Assembly (NCBI GenBank): GCA_913776615.1
Contig: CAJYPK010000043.1
Coordinates: forward strand, 1-64,000
Source: an uncultured Hymenobacter sp.
GTDB lineage: Bacteria > Bacteroidota > Bacteroidia > Cytophagales > Hymenobacteraceae
Reading direction: 5' to 3'
Length of the DNA stretch: 64,000 nt
This document shows, in pieces, positions 57,872-64,000 of this stretch. Made by a program: the position numbers and the translations under genes. Position 1 is the stretch's first letter. Each line of letters begins with the position of its first letter. The notes below the pieces were generated by a model. The model saw only the letters and a program-made list of their open reading frames with translations. It searched no databases and was not told the origin of the DNA.

Positions 57872-58417
57872 ATGAAACCTGCCATCCTTGTCGAATACGA
57901 ATCTACTGGCCGTATTTCGGAAGCTGCGCTTGCGCAGCTAACTGCCGAGTCCGATGAGTCGGCACTAGCGGGTTACCAGCTCTATTTGTACTACCAGCAA
58001 CAGCCTGACATTACGTTTGCCCGAACCCTGCTAACTGAGCTCAGTGCTCGCTATATCAAGGCTTACTCTCAAAGTGGGGCTACTCCCCAAGTCGAGGCTA
58101 CTACCGAGGGGCTGCGCTTAGCGGGCTACCTAGTTGGCCTACACCAGGATGTACGCGATTCGCTGTTGCTCTGGCGTACCAAGACGCTCACCTTCGATAC
58201 GGTCTGTGAATTCGATATTCAGCTGGTTGCTTTTGCGGGTATTCATCAGACGCTGGCTTACTTACAAAGCCTGCCGGACCCTGAGGCCGCCGAAGCCGTA
58301 GCTTATCTGCAACAATGCCGGGCGGCGGGGGATTTTCATGACTTAGCGGACTATTTCTCGCCCGATAATCTACCTTATTGGCTGGCAGATCCCAGTTCTG
58401 AGTCTGAAACGGAGTAG
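57872..58417 (+). CDS. Hypothetical protein, 181 residues
   Basis: I do not recognise the family. The protein is acidic, mostly helical in appearance (ALAGYQLYLYYQQQPDITFA, RLAGYLVGLHQDVRDSLLLW) and has an acidic C-terminal tail (SSESETE). No signal peptide or membrane helix. Base composition is lower in GC than its neighbours. The ATG at 57872 is the only good start. It follows the MITE-like element. Confidence 0.65.
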   Translation: MKPAILVEYESTGRISEAALAQLTAESDESALAGYQLYLYYQQQPDITFARTLLTELSARYIKAYSQSGATPQVEATTEGLRLAGYLVGLHQDVRDSLLLWRTKTLTFDTVCEFDIQLVAFAGIHQTLAYLQSLPDPEAAEAVAYLQQCRAAGDFHDLADYFSPDNLPYWLADPSSESETE

Positions 58418-58575
58418 GCATCCATGCGGGTCGTACCCGGCCGCTGCGCTCGGCGTGATACGTTGCTGTGGCAATATCCAGCAGAAATAAAAAAGGGGTT
58501 TTCCGCTCGTCATCCCTGTAACGTCCGGCTAGTAGGCGAGTACTCCCTGCTCCAACCTACTTTCCCGAATGACTC

Positions 58576-60045
58576 ATGAGGATTCTTGCTTTCGCCTGTT
58601 TTATACTGGCTTGTCGACTCGCGTTCACCCTACCCGCGTTGGCGCGGGAGGGGAAACCCGATTTTCGCCAGCTGGTCGATAGCTACGCCAAGCGGCGCGG
58701 TTTCAACGGCACCGTGCTCGTGGCCCGGGGCGGCAAGGTCCTGTTTCGGGGCTCCTACGGGCTGGCAAATGCCGAATGGGCGGTACCCAACGGCCAGCAG
58801 GCGCGCTATCGCATCGGCTCCCTGAGCAAACCGCTGATCGCGACGCTGGCGATGCAGCTCGTCGAGCAGGGGCACCTGCAGCTGGACGGTACCCTCGGCA
58901 CCTACCTGCCCGATTTGTACGGCGGTACGGCGGCGGCGCCGGTAACGGTTGCCCAGCTGCTCAGCCACACCTCGGGCCTGGCCGACGTACCCGGTCGCTA
59001 CGACGATGCCTGGTGGCAGACGGAAGCCCGGCGCAGCTACGCGCCGCTTGACTTTGCCCGCGAGTGGATCAAGCCCAACTTGCTCGAACAACCCGGCGCC
59101 ACCTGGCGGTACAACAACAACGGCTTTTACTTGCTGGGGCTGCTCATCGAACGCGTTACCGGGCAGACAGTAGCCGCTAACCTTCGGCAACGGCTGTTTG
59201 ACCCGGCTGGCATGGGCGACAGCGGCCTCTTCTCGGAGCGGGACGTACTGCCAAGGCTGGCGCTCGGCTATTCCCGCTCCCCCGCCGGCGTACTCGAACA
59301 TCCTCTCCAAATCAATTCCAGCGTTTCGTATGCGGCGGCGGGTATCTACGCCACGGCCGACGACCTTTTTCGGTTTGATTGTGCCCTGTACGGCTCCCGG
59401 CTGCTTCGCCCGGAAACGCGGGCGCTCATGTTGCAGACGCACAGTGCCGCCTACGGCTTTGGGTGGAACGTGGACCGCTGGACGCTGCCCGATGGTCGCC
59501 GCCTTCCCGTCGTCTCGCATACCGGCAGCGTGCCCGGCTACCAGAGCTACTACCTGCGCTCCGAGCCGACCCAAGACTGCGTCATCATCCTCGACAATTT
59601 CTGGCAGGGGGCCTTGGTCGTCCAGATGGGCCGGGACTTGCTGGAAGTGCTCAACGGCAAGCCGATGCAGCTGGCCACCCGCAGCTTAGACGAGTTGCTA
59701 ACCCCCATCGCGTACCGGGAGGGCACCCGGGCGATGGTGGCCGCCTATCAGGGCCTCACGGCCCGGCGGGGCGAATACGACCTGAGCGAGCGGGCGTTCA
59801 ACGCATTGGGTTACAAATTTCTCCGCGCCGGCCGCCTCGACGACGCCATTACGGTCTTTGGCTGGGCAGTTCAGCTATTCCCGCAATCAGCCAACACGCA
59901 TGACAGCTTAGGCGAAGCCTATCGCAAGGCGGGCAACGTCACCGAAGCCGTGCGCAGCTACACCGCCGCGCTCGCCTTAGACCCCGCTAGTACGAGTGCC
60001 CGGAAAGCGCTCGAAGAATTGAAGGGTAGCGGTGGCTCACGGTAA
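58576..60045 (+). CDS. Serine hydrolase of the beta-lactamase/PBP family with C-terminal TPR tail
   Basis: A signal peptide (LPALAREG) precedes a class C beta-lactamase-like domain: S82-L-S-K85 in IGSLSKPLIATLAM, a Y-x-N motif in WRYNNNGFYLLGLLIE, and HTG in VVSHTGSVPGYQS. Residues about 405-489 form two TPR units (FLRAGRLDDAITVFGWAVQL and DSLGEAYRKAGNVTEA). These proteins are usually esterases or peptidases, not antibiotic-resistance enzymes. The TPR tail is very like that of the esterase at 32918. Confidence 0.9.
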   Translation: MRILAFACFILACRLAFTLPALAREGKPDFRQLVDSYAKRRGFNGTVLVARGGKVLFRGSYGLANAEWAVPNGQQARYRIGSLSKPLIATLAMQLVEQGHLQLDGTLGTYLPDLYGGTAAAPVTVAQLLSHTSGLADVPGRYDDAWWQTEARRSYAPLDFAREWIKPNLLEQPGATWRYNNNGFYLLGLLIERVTGQTVAANLRQRLFDPAGMGDSGLFSERDVLPRLALGYSRSPAGVLEHPLQINSSVSYAAAGIYATADDLFRFDCALYGSRLLRPETRALMLQTHSAAYGFGWNVDRWTLPDGRRLPVVSHTGSVPGYQSYYLRSEPTQDCVIILDNFWQGALVVQMGRDLLEVLNGKPMQLATRSLDELLTPIAYREGTRAMVAAYQGLTARRGEYDLSERAFNALGYKFLRAGRLDDAITVFGWAVQLFPQSANTHDSLGEAYRKAGNVTEAVRSYTAALALDPASTSARKALEELKGSGGSR

Positions 60046-60179
60046 AGCCATTCAGAAAGTCATCTCTACCTCCGAGCGTTAAGCATGCGGAGCCTGCCGA
60101 ACGGCTAGCCTTTTAAATAGCTTCAACGACCCTTTGCCGCAAGCAAAAGAAAAAGGCAGTCTTGCAGGATACACCTGCC

Positions 60180-60665
60180 TCACGCAGTCAATGATTGCCA
60201 CGCTACCCGGTCCGCTTCGAACTCCGCCTCGCTGTCGGCGGGCGGGTACTCCACGGCGATGTAACTGTTGTGCGCGCCCACCACCTGTCGCAGCTCGGCC
60301 TCCAGCTGCTGAGCCTGCGGCAGGGTATCCTCCCCGCCCGGGTTCCCGGCGGCGATGCACAACCCGCAGACGAGCTGCGCATCCGTAGTGAACTTGAGCA
60401 AGACCGAATGCAGGTCGGCCCGCACGGCGTGCAGCTGGTACCACACAAAGCAGTGCGTGAGGTGCGCCGTGGCGTAGGCTACGATTTCCGCTACCGTGGT
60501 CAGGGGCCGTTCCACCTCGTCGAGAAAGCGGCCTTCCGGGGTCCAGACTTGCAGCCACTGGTTGATCAAGGGCTCTAGCTGCTCCCGCTGGCAGAAGTGT
60601 TGCAGAAAGCGCTCGATAGTGGGGGCGTCGCGGCCCCGCGAGAGGCCGTAGATATCGTAGTACAT
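60180..60665 (-). CDS. Hypothetical protein, 161 residues
   Basis: I do not recognise the family. It starts MYYDIYGLSRGRDAPTIERF and includes HCFVWYQLHAVRADLHSVLL and LVCGLCIAAGNPGGEDTLPQ, ending in an acidic SEAEFEADRVAW region. No signal peptide or membrane helix. The ATG at 60665 is preferred to one at 60725, which would add 20 unlikely residues. A minus-strand coding relic lies just upstream. Confidence 0.62.
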   Translation of the reverse strand: MYYDIYGLSRGRDAPTIERFLQHFCQREQLEPLINQWLQVWTPEGRFLDEVERPLTTVAEIVAYATAHLTHCFVWYQLHAVRADLHSVLLKFTTDAQLVCGLCIAAGNPGGEDTLPQAQQLEAELRQVVGAHNSYIAVEYPPADSEAEFEADRVAWQSLTA

Positions 60666-60731
60666 GGCAGGGCGACTGAATAGCAAAGGTGTCTGAACGG
60701 CGCTCGCACTTCCTAATTCGTGCACGAGGCG

Positions 60732-60893
60732 CTAGTAGCGGTTCGGGTCTTCCATGCGCCAGTCCAGGTCGATAGCCTTAAAATCCAGCTCGCGGTAGCC
60801 ATACCGCTGGCTTAGTTCCGCCACGGGAATATCCTGCTGCGCGGGATCCAGCAGCTCCCAGAGCACGGCATCCAGCTCGGTAGTGCTGGTATT
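60732..60893 (-). pseudogene. Coding relic (C-terminal fragment, frame without start)
   Basis: The minus strand reads STTELDAVLWELLDPAQQDI, then ELSQRYGYRELDFKAIDLDW and a stop at 60732. It has strong coding character but is preceded directly by a stop codon, and the upstream 60894-61080 looks coding in a different frame (PERARTAVCAAFGLS). I read it as a gene broken by a frameshift, or a small gene starting at an internal GTG. Confidence 0.5.
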
Positions 60894-61161
60894 TTAGAGA
60901 GCCCGAAGGCGGCGCACACGGCCGTGCGCGCCCGCTCAGGCAAGGGGCGGTAGGGCCAGCTAGCCGGGTACCCACGCGCAGACACGATATTTCGGCGGCG
61001 AAATTCCCCACCATGCCCGAAGCTCGCGGCAGGCTGTTGGGGCGGCGGCCCGACATCGGGGAGCGGCCGTCGCCGCACCCGTGGCCTTCGAGCCTGCCCG
61101 AGCTTCCCTGACCGCTGCCTTACGCCCCTGCTCTTTCCGAATCGCCTACCCGTTCAGCTTC

Positions 61162-63387
61162 ATGAAACTACTGATTAGCTTTATTCTAAGCGGACTACTA
61201 CTCACCAGCCCCCTTGCCCACGGGCAGGCGTGGCGGGGCCAGTGGATTACAACTGCCGCCGCCCGCAACGCGCCCAACGAGTGGCTGGCCTACACCCACG
61301 ACGTGCAAGTGGCGCGGGTGCCCGCCCAGGCCCGCCTCCGCATCGCGGCCGACAGCAAGTACTGGCTGTGGGTCAACGACCAACTCGTGGTATTCGAAGG
61401 CGGGCTCAAGCGCGGCCCGACGCCGCAGGATACCTATTACGACGAAGTAGACGTGGCCCCGTTTCTGCGGCCGGGCAACAATAAACTGTACGTTCAGCTG
61501 TGGTATTTTGGCAAGGACGGCTTCTCGCACAAGAGCAGCGGCCGGGCCGGGCTGCTGGTCGATGGCCAGATCGGGGACCAGCCGGTGGCCTCCGGCGCGG
61601 CGTGGCGGGTGGCCCCGCTGCCCGCCTTTGGCACCGCCCCGGCCCCGCAGCCCAACTCGCGCATTTCTGAAGCCAGCCTCGTGTACGATGCCCGCCTGGC
61701 CGCGCAGCCCCTGGCCTGGCAGCCCGCCCGGGAAGTGGGGCCGGCCGGCACCGCGCCCTGGAATCAGCTCGTGCGCCGCCCCATCCCGCAGTGGAAGAAT
61801 TTCGGCCTGACGCCCTACCGCAATGCCGCCCGCTACGAGCGCCGGGGCGATACCATTATGTGCCGCCTACCCTACAACGCCCAGATCACCCCCTACCTGC
61901 GGGTGAACGCCCCCGCCGGCCAGCGCATCGTGATGGTAACCGATAACTACGTGCGCTTCAACGGCTCCAGCGTGAACGTGCGAGGCGAGTACATTACCAA
62001 GGACGGCGAGCAGGAATACGAGAGCCCCGGCTGGCTCAACGGCCACTGGGTGTACTACGTGGTGCCGGCCGGCGTGCAGGTGCTGGAGCTGAAATACCGC
62101 GAAACGGGCTACCACAGCGAGTTTGCCGGCCGCTTCACGTCCAGCGACCCGTTTCTGAACCGCCTCTGGCAGAAGGCCCAGCGTACGCTCTACCTGACCA
62201 TGCGCGACAATTACATGGACTGCCCCGACCGGGAGCGGGCGCAGTGGACGGGCGACGCCGTGCTCGAATCGGAGGAATCCTTCTACGCCCTCGATACGCA
62301 GTCGCACGCGCTGGCCCGCAAGTGGCTGCGCGAGCTGGTAGCCTGGCAGCGGCCCGATCATAGCCTGTACTCGCCGGTGCCCGCGGGCAACTGGGACCAG
62401 GAGCTGCCCGATCAGATTCTGGCCACCGTGGGCTACTACGGCCTCTGGACCTACTACCTGCACACCGGCGACCGCCAAACCGTGGCCGACCTCTACCCGC
62501 ACGTGCAGCGCTACCTGGCGCTGTGGGAAAAGCGCCCCGATGGGCTGATGGCCATTCGCAAGGGCGGCTGGCTGTGGGGCGACTGGGGCGACAACCGGGA
62601 TATGCTCCCGCTCTTCAACGCTTGGTACTACCTGGCCCTGAAAGGCAACTATCTCCTGGCGAAGGAGCTGGGCCTGACCGCCGATGCGGCCCGGCACGCG
62701 CAGGCCATGCGGGCGCTGGCCCGGGCCTTCAACCAGACCTTCTGGAACGGCCAGAGCTACCGCGACCCCGCCTACGCCGGCCTTACCGACGACCGGGTGC
62801 AGGCCCTGGCCGTCGACGCCGGCCTGGCCGAGGCAGCCAAGTACCCCGCCCTGCTGCAAGTCTTGCAGCAGGAGCGGCACGCCAGCCCCTACATGGAAAA
62901 ATACGTGTACGAGGCCCTCTACCGCATGAACTACCCCCGCCAGGCCAACGCCCGGCTCGAACAGCGCTTCGCCGAGATGGTGAACAACGCGTACTTTACT
63001 ACCTTGTTCGAGGGCTGGGGCATCGGCAAAAACGGCTTCGGCGGCGGCACCGTCAACCACGCCTGGAGCGGCGGCGGGCTCACCATCCTGTCGAGCCGGC
63101 TGTGCGGCGTGCGGCCCCTCACGCCGGGCTACGGCCGCTTCCTGGTGGCCCCGCAGCCCGGCAGCGTGGCCGCGGCCGCGGCTACCCTGGCCTGCGTGAA
63201 GGGTAAAATCGTAACCGACTTCCGCAACGAGACCCGCCGCTTCGTGCTGCGCGTGACCGTGCCCGCCGGCGCGACGGCCCGGGTGCAGCTGCCCGGCCGG
63301 TACCGCGCCGTGCAGCTCAACGGCCGCCCGCACCAGGGCAAGCTGGAGCTGAAGCCCGGCACCTGGCAGGTAGTAGCCCGCAAGTAA
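61162..63387 (+). CDS. Alpha-L-rhamnosidase-like glycoside hydrolase (GH78-like)
   Basis: The 741-residue exported protein (signal ending SPLAHGQ) opens with a beta-sandwich region like the GH78 N-terminus (WRGQWITTAAARN, RLRIAADSKYWLWVNDQLVV). The (alpha/alpha)6 barrel has the family signature MDCPDRERAQWTGDAVL, where GH78 enzymes have CPQR-DE-R-x-GWTGDA, then GNWDQELPDQIL and GGWLWGDWGDNRDMLP. A C-terminal beta domain has GGGTVNHAWSGGGLTILSSR. It removes terminal rhamnose or a similar sugar from plant glycans. The ATG at 61162 gives a proper signal peptide. Confidence 0.9.
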   Translation: MKLLISFILSGLLLTSPLAHGQAWRGQWITTAAARNAPNEWLAYTHDVQVARVPAQARLRIAADSKYWLWVNDQLVVFEGGLKRGPTPQDTYYDEVDVAPFLRPGNNKLYVQLWYFGKDGFSHKSSGRAGLLVDGQIGDQPVASGAAWRVAPLPAFGTAPAPQPNSRISEASLVYDARLAAQPLAWQPAREVGPAGTAPWNQLVRRPIPQWKNFGLTPYRNAARYERRGDTIMCRLPYNAQITPYLRVNAPAGQRIVMVTDNYVRFNGSSVNVRGEYITKDGEQEYESPGWLNGHWVYYVVPAGVQVLELKYRETGYHSEFAGRFTSSDPFLNRLWQKAQRTLYLTMRDNYMDCPDRERAQWTGDAVLESEESFYALDTQSHALARKWLRELVAWQRPDHSLYSPVPAGNWDQELPDQILATVGYYGLWTYYLHTGDRQTVADLYPHVQRYLALWEKRPDGLMAIRKGGWLWGDWGDNRDMLPLFNAWYYLALKGNYLLAKELGLTADAARHAQAMRALARAFNQTFWNGQSYRDPAYAGLTDDRVQALAVDAGLAEAAKYPALLQVLQQERHASPYMEKYVYEALYRMNYPRQANARLEQRFAEMVNNAYFTTLFEGWGIGKNGFGGGTVNHAWSGGGLTILSSRLCGVRPLTPGYGRFLVAPQPGSVAAAAATLACVKGKIVTDFRNETRRFVLRVTVPAGATARVQLPGRYRAVQLNGRPHQGKLELKPGTWQVVARK

Positions 63388-63430
63388 GGTTCAGCGCGGT
63401 ATCTCCCACGGCGCGGGCCAGCCCGGCATG

Positions 63431-64000
63431 CTATAAGCGCGTAGCCAGCGCCAGGTGCCGCTGCTGGCGGCTGACGAGGTGAAACGCAGCGGTGCGGTAA
63501 TCCAGCCGGTAGACTTCCGTGGTGGCCTCGGTGTAGGAGTGCTCCCCCGAGCGGCGCGAAGCCAGGCAATCGGTGCGGGTCGTCACCTGCACCAGCGATT
63601 CGGTAAGCATGCGGCCGGTAGTAACCCGGGGGCTGTAAAAGAACCCATCTTCCTCGGTCCCGCCGGAGCCTTCACTCCCGGCCACGTACAAACTAGCGGA
63701 AGGCTTGCCGCTCGCCTGCAACACGAGAAAAAGCCCCGAAAAGTCATCCATGCTCGCGTGAATAAGCACCTGACAGGTAGCGGGCGGGGCACGATTCAAG
63801 CGGGCGACAGTCGCGTAAAAATATGCTTCCACGTACGTGCTATCGTGGCGGGCATCCTTGGCTAGGCAGCAGCTGACCTTGTAGGCATCGTGCAGCAGGG
63901 CGCGGCGCTGGGCGTAAGACAACGCAGCAGATCTACCCGTAGCAAGCGCGGGCGGCGGCAGGTCGAGGTCGAAGACGTCGAGGGGGGCGTGGGCCGGCGA
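63431..64000 (-). CDS. Hypothetical protein, 5' end beyond the window
   Basis: The frame is open through the right edge (upstream codons read LDVFDLDLPPPALATGRSAA), so the start is outside. Visible residues include SYAQRRALLHDAYKVSCCLA, YFYATVARLNRAPPATCQVL and EVYRLDYRTAAFHLVSRQQ before the stop at 63431. No domain is recognised. It converges with the rhamnosidase gene with about 43 bp between them. Confidence 0.65.
   Translation of the reverse strand, partial: SPAHAPLDVFDLDLPPPALATGRSAALSYAQRRALLHDAYKVSCCLAKDARHDSTYVEAYFYATVARLNRAPPATCQVLIHASMDDFSGLFLVLQASGKPSASLYVAGSEGSGGTEEDGFFYSPRVTTGRMLTESLVQVTTRTDCLASRRSGEHSYTEATTEVYRLDYRTAAFHLVSRQQRHLALATRL

Noticed and set aside
58576..60045. Antibiotic-resistance beta-lactamase
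   Set aside because: The SxxK/YxN/HTG motifs are shared by many esterases and peptidases, and the TPR tail and context do not suggest resistance.

Overview
The window is high-GC DNA from a member of the Bacteroidota, most like Hymenobacter or a close relative (Cytophagales). The evidence is a SusC/SusD pair, LytTR and TPR-type two-component proteins, an ABC permease fused to an M1 aminopeptidase, many cell-envelope hydrolases, weak Shine-Dalgarno sequences, and several families of intergenic palindromic repeats. I see no rRNA or tRNA gene and no intact insertion sequence.

Region 1 (1-13.2 kb) is a cobalamin locus. It has cbiD, two paralogous NicO/UreH-like metal transporters, a fused ChlI-ChlD chelatase motor subunit, a CobN with an N-terminal [2Fe-2S] ferredoxin-like domain, a cobalamin riboswitch, a TonB-dependent receptor and bluB. 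Together these cover cobalt uptake and insertion, corrin methylation, lower-ligand synthesis and corrinoid import. The riboswitch sits in front of the receptor.

Region 2 (13.3-19.1 kb) holds a membrane-anchored AraC-type regulator, a two-domain M16 peptidase, and a nitroreductase divergent from an HxlR regulator.

Region 3 (19.1-22.2 kb) is a type I-E CRISPR array of 39 repeats, read on the minus strand. No cas operon is in the window. A short reading frame at the leader end has a Cas2e-like C-terminus, and a TonB-receptor C-terminal scrap lies at the old end. I read this as a decayed locus.

Region 4 (22.2-34.4 kb) has a ChrB-AraC fusion, a DUF2490 protein, a PI-PLC-like phosphodiesterase with a SusC/SusD pair, a TPR sensor kinase, an esterase-TPR fusion, and a broken response-regulator fragment.

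Region 5 (35.0-42.7 kb) is a glycan synthesis and export cluster: two glycosyltransferases, a UbiA prenyltransferase on the opposite strand, a TagG/TagH-like ABC exporter with a Wzt-type C-terminus, a small terpene-cyclase-like protein with a DxDD motif, and an acyltransferase-3.

Region 6 (42.8-53.9 kb) has alaS, a LytS/LytTR pair, and a divergent operon of small membrane proteins, an ABC ATPase and the ABC permease/M1 peptidase. A tandem duplication here left a truncated ATPase copy.

Region 7 (54.0-64.0 kb) has a GH2 glycosidase, small lipoprotein, membrane and unknown proteins, a MITE-like element, a serine hydrolase-TPR fusion, a coding relic, a GH78-like alpha-L-rhamnosidase, and a gene cut by the right edge.
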